Shown: positions 18,896-28,183 of the stretch, piece after piece
Position numbering within the stretch: position 1 is the first letter of the stretch
Layout: each line of letters opens with the position of its first letter
DNA from: JARYLZ01 sp964388275
GTDB taxonomy: Bacteria > Bacteroidota > Ignavibacteria > SZUA-365
Direction: 5' to 3'
NCBI GenBank assembly: GCA_964388275.1
Contig: CAYLZD010000002.1
Coordinates: forward strand, 132,066 to 196,065
DNA: 64,000 nucleotides
Program-made: the position numbers and the translations under genes
Notes under the pieces: model-generated
What the model saw: only the letters and a program-made list of their open reading frames with translations
Told to the model about the DNA's origin: nothing
The model's database searches: none

Positions 18896-18972
18896 GTCAT
18901 ACTCCGGAGTGCTTCATTTTCTGTTTATGGGGCTGGAGAATCCTTTTCTGTGTTGCTTGTGTCGCCGTTCCT

Positions 18973-21618
18973 TCATATGCCGTCCCAGAATCCGTCAAGC
19001 GCTGCGGCCACGGCTTCGGGGGATTCGGCGGGCGCGTCATGGCCGCAGTCCGGCACTATTACGAGCTTCGAATCCGGAATAAGTTCCGCCATGCGTCTGG
19101 AAATATCGGAATAAACGCCGTCTCGATCACCCGCGATCACGAGTGTCGGGATGGTCAGGCCGGGCAGGACTGTCCACAAGGGATTCATCGCTCCCTGTCC
19201 CAGCCCCTCGAGAGCGAGCGCATATCCGGCGGAGCTTCCGCTCATACGCTCGTTCTTTTCTCTTCTTCGCGCGGTTTCCATGTGAACACGGCGTGTCAGA
19301 ACAGGATTGCCGGCCCATCCGTCCACGAAACTCTCCAGTCCTTCTTCGAGGATCCTTCGCGCAAGGCGTCGGTCCTCGACGAGGCGCCGTTCCCTGGCGG
19401 CTTGATCTTCGATTCCCGGGGATGCGCTGATCAGCGCCAGGCCGGCGACGCGTTCAGGATGCGACAGGGCGAAGTGCAGAGCCGCGCGGCCACCCAGCGA
19501 ATAGCCGGCAAGATGCGCTCTGTCGGTCCCTATGCGGTCGAGAACGGAAAGAAGCATATCGTCAAGGCGTTCGAACGAGTACCATTCCACGCTTTGCGGA
19601 CAGGGCGAGGATCCGTGTCCGGGCAGGTCTACCGCAATTACGGAACGGCCGGCCGACATGAATTTCGCGGCTTGTTCCCACGATGCCCCGCTCCTTGTGA
19701 ATCCGTGCAGGAGAATTACAGGCGCCAGGCGCCCGGGCCCTCGTCTGAGCAAACGCCATGCAAGAGCCGCCGCTTCCGCTTCGTCGCTTGTAGTCGATGA
19801 GCGGAGGACCGGCCGGTCTTCCAACGCTTTTTCAACTTTACCGGCCACGAAGGCCCGCATCGAGCGCGCTGCTTCGGTATTCGACCTGAATTCGATTATA
19901 CGGGTTCCTGAGGCCGCGACCGAAGCTTCGAGAAGGCGGCTGTAATGTCCGGCATCCTCGGCCGAGTGGTACTCGATGCGAAAGGCCCGCGCTATTGCTT
20001 CGAGGTTCATCCCGTGCGGTGTGACGAAGTGTTCGGTGAAAGCCGGCTCGAATTCACGAACGGCCAGCTGGTTGAAAATTTCCCCCCCGTTGTTGTTGAT
20101 CACCACAATGGTGAGCGCGGCGTCGGAATTCCTGCACGCAAGCAGTCCGTCCAGATCGTGCAGAAAGGCGATATCGCCGGTGAGAAGAACTGTTGTGCCG
20201 CCGCGGGCCCTGGCGATTCCGGTCGCCGTGGCAGTGATGCCGTCGATTCCGTTGACGCCCCGGTTGAAAAAGACGTCGATATCGTGTTTCGATGAGGTCA
20301 GGTAGGTCTCAAGATCGCGTATGGGCATGCTGCTGGAAACCACAAGAGCCGCGCCGTCGGGCAACACGGCGTGGAGGCGGTGATATGCCTCGCCCACGAA
20401 AGCGTCGTCCAGGCCCTCCAGGGCGTCCGCGAGAGCGGCTCGGGTTTCGGCATCGGCCGCGACAATGCGCCGAGCCCACGAATGGTCGAAGGCGCCGTGC
20501 GGGCGTTGTTCAAACTCGTCCGCCAGCGCCTCCAGCAGAAGGGAGGGTTCGGTGGCGATTTGCGCGGATACCAGATGGTCGGGATCGTTGCGGCGAATGG
20601 AATTCGATATCGCGATCTGTTCCGCCTCTTCGCAGGATGCGAGGAATTTTTGAAGCGCGTCAGTAGTCGGCGCGGCGCCGAGCCGCAGGATCAGATCGGG
20701 ACGAATAGTCTTCGCAAAAGCCGGAATCGACAAGGCTGCCGCGGCGCCTCCGAGAACGAGTTCCGCCCGCATCGGATCGAAGCGGAGCTGCGATGAGGCT
20801 TCCGCAAAAACCGGTGTTCCGACAGCCGCGGCGAAGCGGCCCGCTGCGCGGCGGGCCCTTCGGCCGCGCGAATCCGGGCCCGCGATGACCAGGATTCGCT
20901 TGTGGAGACGCAGCGCGTCGGCGACTCGGGCGACGAGCAGCGCATCCGGGCCGGCGTTCCCATCGACGAATTTCTGCCACGGCCGCCCGTAGCGGCGGCC
21001 TGCTATCGCGGATTCCGCCTCCGCTGAAAGCGTTTCCGGCAGGGCTGCATGGCCTGCGGCAACCGGTGTGGGTTCCAGAGGTTTTCGAAAGGGAATGTTC
21101 AGATGAACCGGGCCCGGGGATCGGCGGTCGTTGCAGAGCGCTATCGCATAACATGCCGTCGATCTCAGGGCGCGGAGTTTGTGCGCATCGGCTTCCGGCT
21201 GCGCCGACTCGCTGAACCAGCGGACATGCCTTCCGTATAGATGCGTCTGGTCCATGGTCTGCGGCGCGCCGGAGTCCCGTAAATGAGCCGGCCTGTCCGC
21301 TGTGAGTATCAGCAACGGCGCATCGGACAGATTCGCTTCGCACACCGCCGGAAGATAATTCGCTGCGGCGGTGCCTGACGTGCAGAGCAGAGCGGCGGGG
21401 TTGCCGTCGCCTTTGGCAAGACCGAGCGCGACGAAGCCGGCCGCCCTTTCGTCGATCACCGAATGTGCAGTGATATCGGGATGATTCGAGAAGGCCAGGA
21501 CCAGCGGTGTCGAGCGGGCGCCCGGAGATATCACAACACGGCGCAGTCCGCATCGCGCCAGCTCGTCGACGAGGACCCGCGACCAGAGAGTGTTGATATT
21601 AGGGAAGTCGGCCTGCAT
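18973..21618 (-). CDS. menD-menH: MenD-MenH fusion: SEPHCHC synthase fused to SHCHC synthase
   Basis: 881-residue two-enzyme polypeptide. Residues 1 to about 590 are MenD, a thiamine-diphosphate enzyme joining isochorismate and 2-oxoglutarate: SPGARSTPLVLAF, the catalytic Glu in VIDERAAGF, LLCTSGTAAANYLPAV, and the ThDP-binding GDIAFLHDLDGLL...NNNGGEIF. After a linker of about 35 residues, residues 625-881 are an alpha/beta hydrolase matching MenH: LLHGFTRSGASW, the nucleophile elbow GYSLGGRAALHF (Ser), GDRDGVY (Asp) and PDCGHDAP (His). The frame is uninterrupted. MenD and MenH catalyse consecutive steps, so fusion could channel the unstable SEPHCHC. It starts 52 bp after menF. Confidence 0.93.
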   Translation of the reverse strand: MQADFPNINTLWSRVLVDELARCGLRRVVISPGARSTPLVLAFSNHPDITAHSVIDERAAGFVALGLAKGDGNPAALLCTSGTAAANYLPAVCEANLSDAPLLILTADRPAHLRDSGAPQTMDQTHLYGRHVRWFSESAQPEADAHKLRALRSTACYAIALCNDRRSPGPVHLNIPFRKPLEPTPVAAGHAALPETLSAEAESAIAGRRYGRPWQKFVDGNAGPDALLVARVADALRLHKRILVIAGPDSRGRRARRAAGRFAAAVGTPVFAEASSQLRFDPMRAELVLGGAAAALSIPAFAKTIRPDLILRLGAAPTTDALQKFLASCEEAEQIAISNSIRRNDPDHLVSAQIATEPSLLLEALADEFEQRPHGAFDHSWARRIVAADAETRAALADALEGLDDAFVGEAYHRLHAVLPDGAALVVSSSMPIRDLETYLTSSKHDIDVFFNRGVNGIDGITATATGIARARGGTTVLLTGDIAFLHDLDGLLACRNSDAALTIVVINNNGGEIFNQLAVREFEPAFTEHFVTPHGMNLEAIARAFRIEYHSAEDAGHYSRLLEASVAASGTRIIEFRSNTEAARSMRAFVAGKVEKALEDRPVLRSSTTSDEAEAAALAWRLLRRGPGRLAPVILLHGFTRSGASWEQAAKFMSAGRSVIAVDLPGHGSSPCPQSVEWYSFERLDDMLLSVLDRIGTDRAHLAGYSLGGRAALHFALSHPERVAGLALISASPGIEDQAARERRLVEDRRLARRILEEGLESFVDGWAGNPVLTRRVHMETARRREKNERMSGSSAGYALALEGLGQGAMNPLWTVLPGLTIPTLVIAGDRDGVYSDISRRMAELIPDSKLVIVPDCGHDAPAESPEAVAAALDGFWDGI

Positions 21619-21670
21619 CTTGGATTAAGATTTTGCGGCACATGTCGTGGCGCGGGCGGCCGTTCGCGGC

Positions 21671-23047
21671 TCAGCCCTGGGCAAGCGCGGAGAGCACGGC
21701 TTGCATCTTGAAACGGGTTTCGTCCACCTCCTGCTTTATAGAACTGTCCGCGAGTATGCCCGCTCCGCCGTAAAGAAGGGCGCTGCGCTCATGGAGCAGC
21801 GCCGCCCTTATGGTGACGGCCGCGTCGCCGTTTCCGTTGCCGTCGAACCAGCCGGCCGCGCCTGCAAAGCGGCCGCGTGTAAAATTCTCAAGGGTTCTGA
21901 TCATCCCAAGCGCCGTGTCCCTGGGAGCGCCGCAAACCGCTGGTGTCGGATGAAGCAGCGCCACGGCGTCCGTCAGCATTTTTCCTTCCTTCAGCAGGCC
22001 TTTCAAAGGCGTGACAAGATGCTGCACGTTCCGGAGGCGGAGAATTTCGGGGGAATCCATTTTCACTTCGTCGCAGATTTCACCGAGAACATGGTGGATC
22101 ATTTCAACTACCAGCGAATGCTCCTTCCAGATTTTCGCGTTCGTCTGAAGCTGCCTTCTGTTGTTCTGCTCCTCGACGAGGTTTTTTCCGGTGGGCATCG
22201 TGCCGGCCATTGCGACTGCGCTGATGCGGCCGCCATCGACGGCCGCCAGGCGCTCGGGCGTCGCGCTCATGAAACAGACATCGGGGGCCGGACAGTTGGC
22301 GTAAAGAAAGCAATCGGTGTAACCGTCGTTCAGCGCCCGCAGGACTCGCGGAAGAATTATCGGCCGTTCCGGCTTCACCAGAGCCCTGCGCGCAAGCACC
22401 ACTTTATCGATAGCTCTCCGCCTGAGCGAACGTACCGCCTGTTCCACCACGATCGTGAACGGCGCCTCGTTCCATTCGAGCTCGGCACACAACGGTTCGG
22501 ATGCAACGGGCATTTCACAGTCATCCGCCTTTTCCAGGAGCGGCAATCGCCGTTTCCACCCGTTCACGTCCTCGAAACCGCCCGCAAGCGAAACCACTGC
22601 CCCATGCTCGTCCTGGCGGAGAAGAAATGAAGGTATAACGAATTCGACGGCCGGAAAATCCTTCCATTCCACTGCGTCGTTTCGGTCTGCTGGATCGAAA
22701 TGAAGCGAGAAAAATGCGCGGTGTTTTCGTTCGTGCTTTCCGTTCTCGAGCGCGCCTCTCGTCCATTCGGCGCTTTCCCTGAATTCGTTTCTCCAATCAG
22801 TCCTGCCGCCAGGCAAGCTCAGGGCGGCCGCGACGCCGGCGGCGATCATGAACTCGTTTTCCGGCGAGCGCCAGAGAATGACCGGGCCTCGTCCCAACTG
22901 ACGAAGATGATCGAAGACCGCAACCGGCGATGCGAACGGAGTGTGATCGATGAACTCCGTATGCGAAGGCCTGCAAATGCGCGCTGCGCCGGGATCCGGT
23001 GGTGGCATGTTCGCTTCCATTGCCGGAAATTCGCGTTTCCCGACCAC
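21671..23047 (-). CDS. menF: isochorismate synthase
   Basis: 458-residue chorismate-utilising enzyme that makes isochorismate, the entry step to menaquinone. C-terminal catalytic motifs are KVVLARR, FMSATPERLAAVDGG, AMAGTMPTGKN, NVQHLVTPLKGLL, LHPTPAVCGAPRDTA and GAAGWFDGNGNGDAAVTIR. Start uncertain: GTG at 23047 gives the longest protein, ATG codons at 23020 and 23008 are alternatives, and the last has the best Shine-Dalgarno (GGAAG). A DUF4292 lipoprotein gene lies 47 bp upstream on the same strand, so the operon may begin there. Isochorismate synthases for siderophores look alike, but the context is menaquinone. Confidence 0.92.
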   Translation of the reverse strand: MVGKREFPAMEANMPPPDPGAARICRPSHTEFIDHTPFASPVAVFDHLRQLGRGPVILWRSPENEFMIAAGVAAALSLPGGRTDWRNEFRESAEWTRGALENGKHERKHRAFFSLHFDPADRNDAVEWKDFPAVEFVIPSFLLRQDEHGAVVSLAGGFEDVNGWKRRLPLLEKADDCEMPVASEPLCAELEWNEAPFTIVVEQAVRSLRRRAIDKVVLARRALVKPERPIILPRVLRALNDGYTDCFLYANCPAPDVCFMSATPERLAAVDGGRISAVAMAGTMPTGKNLVEEQNNRRQLQTNAKIWKEHSLVVEMIHHVLGEICDEVKMDSPEILRLRNVQHLVTPLKGLLKEGKMLTDAVALLHPTPAVCGAPRDTALGMIRTLENFTRGRFAGAAGWFDGNGNGDAAVTIRAALLHERSALLYGGAGILADSSIKQEVDETRFKMQAVLSALAQG

Positions 23048-23094
23048 AATTGAAAACCGCGTCCTGTTGTCGCGCCCGGGAGAACGCGGAACTT

Positions 23095-23880
23095 CTACAG
23101 AACCACTTCGGGAGCGTTTTTCGGATATCGGAATCTGAAATCGACGGGACTTTCATTCAAAGTAAGCCGCTCGAACGTCAGCGTCAGATTCTCCGAATTC
23201 CCCGGACGCGTCATTGAAATGATTGTGGGGATGTATAAGTCCGATTTTCGCCTGAAATCCCTGTACCGGATTTCCTCGATAATTTGTCCGGCGGCAGACC
23301 TGCGGGTATATCGAGTGATCGCCTCATACGACGTATGCACGTCGTACTCGTGTGTTTCGTCCCGCGTTTTGTACGTGATGCGGTATACATCGTCCTTGAG
23401 TTCGCCGACAGGTGCGGCCTCCCGGGGCGCATCGTCGAATCCCATTCCCGCGATGAAAGCCCGTATGCGGTTGAACTCTATCGGTATGCGCAGTATGCTG
23501 CGCAGATTGGCCGCGGTGGTCAGGCCCCGCACAACCGTGTTTTCGTATCCGCTGTAGTAGATGAAATCGCGCGAGGTGAATACTCCGCGAGCTATGCCGA
23601 TGCCGAAAGGCCCCGTTATGTCCACCCAGAGTGAATCAGGCAGTTTCAGCCTGAGCTGTATGTTGCCGGTATTCGAAAGATCGGCAGTTTCCACCGAAAT
23701 GCTGCCGCCTCCCTGCAGCGTCAGGATTCGCGCGTTTCTTGCCGCGACGGCGGCCATGACGCTTTCGGGGGTCAGAGGGCCGGAAGTATCGATGCCTTTC
23801 GGCGCCGAACAACCTGCCGCGAGAATTGCCGATAAAACGGCAATGGAAATATCATAAACTGCTATCCGCTTGACACGCAT
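23095..23880 (-). CDS. DUF4292-type outer-membrane lipoprotein
   Basis: 261-residue lipoprotein. The ATG at 23880 places a lipobox (AILAAGC) about 23 residues in; the upstream open frame to 24024 lacks signal character. The mature part has alternating strand segments (ILTLQGGGSISVE, GNIQLRLKLPDSLWVDITGP, FGIGIARGVF) like the LolB/LppX fold of DUF4292 proteins in Bacteroidota. Function is probably lipoprotein or lipid handling in the envelope, but is not demonstrated for the family. It sits directly upstream of menF and may be co-transcribed. Confidence 0.75.
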   Translation of the reverse strand: MRVKRIAVYDISIAVLSAILAAGCSAPKGIDTSGPLTPESVMAAVAARNARILTLQGGGSISVETADLSNTGNIQLRLKLPDSLWVDITGPFGIGIARGVFTSRDFIYYSGYENTVVRGLTTAANLRSILRIPIEFNRIRAFIAGMGFDDAPREAAPVGELKDDVYRITYKTRDETHEYDVHTSYEAITRYTRRSAAGQIIEEIRYRDFRRKSDLYIPTIISMTRPGNSENLTLTFERLTLNESPVDFRFRYPKNAPEVVL

Positions 23881-24179
23881 TCCGAATCTTTCACTGTGGT
23901 GTATCGTTCCGGCATTGTCGGCAATGCCGCGCCATCGTCGAAAATATAGGGCGTTGGAACGCCTCCGGCAAGGCGGTTTTCGGAAAACCGCTCGTATTGT
24001 CGCCTTCAGGGCCATGAGATTCATCGCGAACGACAGGTTTTCTTATATTGTGACCTGACTATCGCAGCGCCTTGATCATCTTGCGGCAAGAATGACGGAT
24101 TCCACAAGCAGTCGTTCCCGCCGTCTGAAATAACGCTGCGCCGGTATCTTATGGAATGCGAAATCATGAAAGCGCACGC

Positions 24180-25097
24180 ATGAGTCACGATCACAACAGG
24201 TTGCGCGCCGCAACATCCGGGGATACGCCGCCTTCCGAGTCGAAGCGGCTGGGTTACGCCCTCCTGCTGACGCTCTCCGTCTGCGGCGCCGAAATTGCCG
24301 GCGGACTGCTCAGCGGAAGTCTCGCCCTTCTCAGCGACGCGGGTCACATGTTCGTCGACTCCGCCGCCCTGCTGATGAGCTATGCGGCGATCAAATTATC
24401 CGCCCGCCCCTCCGATTCGCGCTTCACGTACGGTTTGCGCCGCGTCGAGATTCTGGCCGCTCTGTTGAATGGAGCGACCCTGCTGCTCATGTGCGGCTTC
24501 ATCATCTATGAAGCGGCCCTGCGCTTTCTGCATCCTCGCGAACCGGAGGTCGGGATCATGCTTGCCTTCGCCATTGTCGGCATCGGCGCCAATCTCGCAA
24601 GCGCCCTGTTGTTGCGACACGCGTGGAGCCTGAACGCGAGGAGCGCGTTCCTGCATGTTCTCGGCGATCTTTTCTCCAGCGGCGCCGTCGTGGCCGGGGG
24701 GGTGATCATGCTTTTTGTTTCGGTTCCCTGGCTGGACCCAGCGCTGTCGATCGCCATATCCGTCGTCGTTCTGACGAGCGCCCTGAAATTGACGCGGGAA
24801 GCGGTCGGAGTGCTCCTGGAGGCCACGCCCCGACACATAAACACTGATGAGATCCGATCCGAGTTCCTCGGCTTCCCTTTCATAAACGATGTCCACGATC
24901 TGCACGTGTGGACGATAGCCTCCGGACTGTGCGCATTGAGTTGTCATGTGGTGATCGAAGACTCCGCGCCGGCTTCGGAGGAAATTCTTCAATCATTGAC
25001 GAGCGCCCTTCGCGGCAGGCACGGGATAGAACACGCGACCATACAGCTCGAATCGAGGTCGTACAACAGCAGGGAAGGTTCCTGCTTTTCCTGCTGA
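24180..25097 (+). CDS. cation diffusion facilitator (CzcD/ZitB-like) metal exporter
   Basis: 305-residue membrane protein with six predicted spans. Metal-site residues appear in span 2 (SDAGHMFVDSAAL) and span 5 (HVLGDLFSS), the HxxxD/HxxxD arrangement of Zn-type CDF proteins. A cytoplasmic C-terminal domain includes VHDLHVWTIASGLCALSCHV, and the protein ends in a Cys-containing tail (GSCFSC). ATG at 24180 gives the usual MSHDH start; ATG at 24156 is an alternative. It exports Zn or similar divalent ions by proton antiport. Its upstream region (about 300 bp) is shared with the divergent lipoprotein gene. Confidence 0.9.
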   Translation: MSHDHNRLRAATSGDTPPSESKRLGYALLLTLSVCGAEIAGGLLSGSLALLSDAGHMFVDSAALLMSYAAIKLSARPSDSRFTYGLRRVEILAALLNGATLLLMCGFIIYEAALRFLHPREPEVGIMLAFAIVGIGANLASALLLRHAWSLNARSAFLHVLGDLFSSGAVVAGGVIMLFVSVPWLDPALSIAISVVVLTSALKLTREAVGVLLEATPRHINTDEIRSEFLGFPFINDVHDLHVWTIASGLCALSCHVVIEDSAPASEEILQSLTSALRGRHGIEHATIQLESRSYNSREGSCFSC

Positions 25098-25202
25098 CGC
25101 GCAGCTGCGCCTGTCGTTCGCGCCTGCTTATGAGAATCCATGCTCGGCGCTCTTGCTCACCGGCCTGGTTTTCACGATTTTGATATGATATTCCTGGCAG
25201 GC

Positions 25203-28079
25203 ATGAGTACGGATTTCATTTCAATAAGAGGCGCGCGCGAACACAATCTGAAGAATATCGACATCGATATTCCTCGAAAACGTCTGGTCGTTATAACAGG
25301 ACTCTCCGGATCGGGGAAATCCAGCCTCGCTTTCGATACCATATACGCCGAAGGGCAGCGACGATACGTTGAATGCCTCTCGGCTTATGCCAGACAGTTC
25401 CTCGGGGCCATGGAACGGCCTGATGTAGACAGCATAGAGGGCTTGAGCCCAGCTATCTCGATAGAGCAGAAAACCGTCAGCCGCAGCCCGCGTTCCACAG
25501 TCGGCACCGTGACGGAAATCTACGATTACCTCCGCTTGCTTTTCTCCAGGGCCGGTGTGCAGCACTGCCCGAAGGACGGAGCGCCTGTGCAGCGGCAGAG
25601 CCTGGATCAGATGGTCGACCGGGTGCTGGCGTTGGAAAAAGGCACAAGACTGGCGATACTTGCGCCGGTGGTTCGGGGAAGAAAAGGCCACTATCGCGAA
25701 TTGTTCGAGCAGATTTCCAAGGACGGTTTCACGAAAGTCCGGGTGGACGGGGAAATCCGTGAGATCGAGGAAGGAATGAAGCTGGACCGCTACAAAATCC
25801 ACAACATCGAAATCGTGGTGGATCGTCTTGTGGCGAATCCGGACGGGCGACGGAGGGTCGCCGACTCGCTCGAAATAGCCATGAGGTTTGGAGACGGCGT
25901 CACGATCATCAACACGGGCGGCGAGGACATCCTCATGAGCAGAAAAAACTCATGTCCTGTCTGCGGCTCGAGTTACGATGAGGCCGCGCCGAATTCGTTC
26001 TCGTTCAATTCGCCATATGGAGCATGTCCCGAATGCGACGGTTTGGGGGAAAGACGGGAGTTCGATCTCGATCTGATCGTCCCCGATATTCACAAATCCC
26101 TCGAAAACGAGGGCATAGCTCCTCTGGGCAAACCGCGGAACACCTGGTGGTGGGCGCAGATTCGCGCCGTCGCCGAACGCTTCGGTTTCGGTCTCGACAG
26201 TCTCATCTGTGATATTCCGGAAGACGCGATGCAGGTGCTGCTGAACGGCAGCGGCAAGGAGCAGTACAACATCCTGTATTCGCAATCAGGCGGACGGGTC
26301 GTCCAGTACAGGCACTCCATCTCGGGCGTCCTGCCGGGTTTGAGACATTATTACGAGAACACCGCTTCGAATCAAGTGCGCGAATGGGCCGAATCATTCA
26401 TGACGTCCATACCGTGCTCCGCTTGCGGAGGAGGGCGATTGCGCCCAGAATCGCTGGCCGTCCGTTTTGCCGGACAAACCATCGACAGCATCTCCCGCAT
26501 GTCGATCAAGGATGCCGCAGCGTTTTTCCACGCTCCCGATATGACGAAGCGACAGGAGGAGATCGCAAGGCAGATCGTGAAGGAAATATCCTCGCGGCTC
26601 GAATTCCTCGGGAACGTCGGATTGGATTATCTGTCGATCGATCGCAGCGCGCGATCCCTTTCCGGCGGCGAAGCCCAGAGAATCCGCCTGGCTACTCAAA
26701 TCGGAACTCAACTTACCGGTGTTCTCTACGTTCTCGACGAACCTTCGATCGGTCTGCATCAGCGCGACAATCGCAAGCTCATCGATTCCCTCAAAAAGCT
26801 GAGGGATCTCGGCAACTCGGTAATCGTGGTCGAGCATGATCGCGAAATGATCGAAAGCGCGGACCACATCGTAGATCTGGGACCGGGCGCGGGAGAGCAC
26901 GGCGGTTCCGTCGTGTCCGCAGGCGACATAGATTCCCTGCTGCGCAAACGCCGTTTCAACGGTTCTCTCAAGGCCGGCACGACGGACAGGCCGGCGGCCT
27001 CATTGACTTCGGAATATCTGAAAGGCATCCGATCGATCACTCTTCCTGCAACGCGGCGGAAAGGCAGCGGAAATACGCTGATTCTCGAGGGAGCGCGCGG
27101 GCATAATCTCAAGGAAGTCACGCTTACCCTCCCGCTGGGCGCCCTGATTTGCGTGACGGGGGTCAGCGGCTCGGGAAAATCTTCCCTGATAAACGAGACG
27201 CTCTACCCGTTGCTGGCAAGACGTTTCTACAAGTCCAGCCTCCCCGTGCTGCAGTACCGCGAAATCCGCGGCGTCGAGCATCTGGACAAGGTCATCGACA
27301 TCGACCAGTTGCCGATCGGCCGCACACCACGCTCGAATCCCGCCACTTACACCGGCTTGTTCACATTGGTCCGGGATCTTTTTACCAATCTTCCGGAAGC
27401 GAAAATCCGCGGTTACAACGCGGGTCGATTCAGCTTCAACGTTCAGGGAGGCCGCTGCGACTCCTGCGACGGCGACGGCGTAAGAAAGATCGAGATGAAT
27501 TTTCTGCCCGATGTCTACGTCCTCTGCGAGGTTTGTAAAGGAAAAAGATACAATCGCGAAACGCTCGAAGTCCATTACCGGGGCAAATCCATAGCCGACG
27601 TGCTCGACATGGCTGTGAGCGAAGCTCTGGAGTTTTTCGAGGATATCCCCCGCGTCCGGAGAAAACTTCAGACGCTGCACGATGTCGGACTCGGATACAT
27701 ACGCCTCGGCCAACAAGCCACAACCCTGTCCGGAGGAGAAGCTCAGCGGGTCAAGCTTTCCACCGAACTCTCCAAGGTCGGAACAGGGAACACTCTTTAC
27801 ATACTGGACGAACCCACCACAGGTCTGCACTTCGAGGACGTGCGCATGCTTCTGGACGTGCTGTCGAAACTGGTGGATAAAGGGAACACCGTTCTCATCA
27901 TAGAGCACAATCTCGACGTGATCAAAACCGCTGACTGGATCATCGACCTCGGTCCCGAAGGAGGGGATGCGGGTGGCTACATTATCGCGGAAGGGATTCC
28001 CGAACAGGTGGCCGCCGCGGGAATCGGGCATACTGCCGAGTTTCTCCGGAGGGAAATTGTTCCGCAGGATTCGCGTTGA
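25203..28079 (+). CDS. uvrA: excinuclease ABC subunit A
   Basis: 958-residue nucleotide-excision-repair ATPase. Two ABC modules are evident: Walker A GLSGSGKSSLAFDTIYAEGQ and GVSGSGKSSLINETLYP; signature LSGGEAQRIRLATQIG and LSGGEAQRVKLS; Walker B VLDEPSIGLHQRD and ILDEPTTGLHFEDV. Zinc fingers are CPVCG...CPECDG and CDSCDGDG...CEVCKG. The start at 25203 follows GGCAGG and gives the normal MSTDFISIRGAREHNL N-terminus; a further open stretch to 25140 is not family-like. Length and domain order are standard. Confidence 0.97.
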   Translation: MSTDFISIRGAREHNLKNIDIDIPRKRLVVITGLSGSGKSSLAFDTIYAEGQRRYVECLSAYARQFLGAMERPDVDSIEGLSPAISIEQKTVSRSPRSTVGTVTEIYDYLRLLFSRAGVQHCPKDGAPVQRQSLDQMVDRVLALEKGTRLAILAPVVRGRKGHYRELFEQISKDGFTKVRVDGEIREIEEGMKLDRYKIHNIEIVVDRLVANPDGRRRVADSLEIAMRFGDGVTIINTGGEDILMSRKNSCPVCGSSYDEAAPNSFSFNSPYGACPECDGLGERREFDLDLIVPDIHKSLENEGIAPLGKPRNTWWWAQIRAVAERFGFGLDSLICDIPEDAMQVLLNGSGKEQYNILYSQSGGRVVQYRHSISGVLPGLRHYYENTASNQVREWAESFMTSIPCSACGGGRLRPESLAVRFAGQTIDSISRMSIKDAAAFFHAPDMTKRQEEIARQIVKEISSRLEFLGNVGLDYLSIDRSARSLSGGEAQRIRLATQIGTQLTGVLYVLDEPSIGLHQRDNRKLIDSLKKLRDLGNSVIVVEHDREMIESADHIVDLGPGAGEHGGSVVSAGDIDSLLRKRRFNGSLKAGTTDRPAASLTSEYLKGIRSITLPATRRKGSGNTLILEGARGHNLKEVTLTLPLGALICVTGVSGSGKSSLINETLYPLLARRFYKSSLPVLQYREIRGVEHLDKVIDIDQLPIGRTPRSNPATYTGLFTLVRDLFTNLPEAKIRGYNAGRFSFNVQGGRCDSCDGDGVRKIEMNFLPDVYVLCEVCKGKRYNRETLEVHYRGKSIADVLDMAVSEALEFFEDIPRVRRKLQTLHDVGLGYIRLGQQATTLSGGEAQRVKLSTELSKVGTGNTLYILDEPTTGLHFEDVRMLLDVLSKLVDKGNTVLIIEHNLDVIKTADWIIDLGPEGGDAGGYIIAEGIPEQVAAAGIGHTAEFLRREIVPQDSR

Positions 28080-28183
28080 TATATTGGTTGTTGCAGCGTG
28101 ACCCCTCTCGGATCGAATGACAACAGAGCAGCCCTGCCCGTGAGTGGGGAGCAGAAGCTGTCCTTCCGCCGGATGAATGCATA

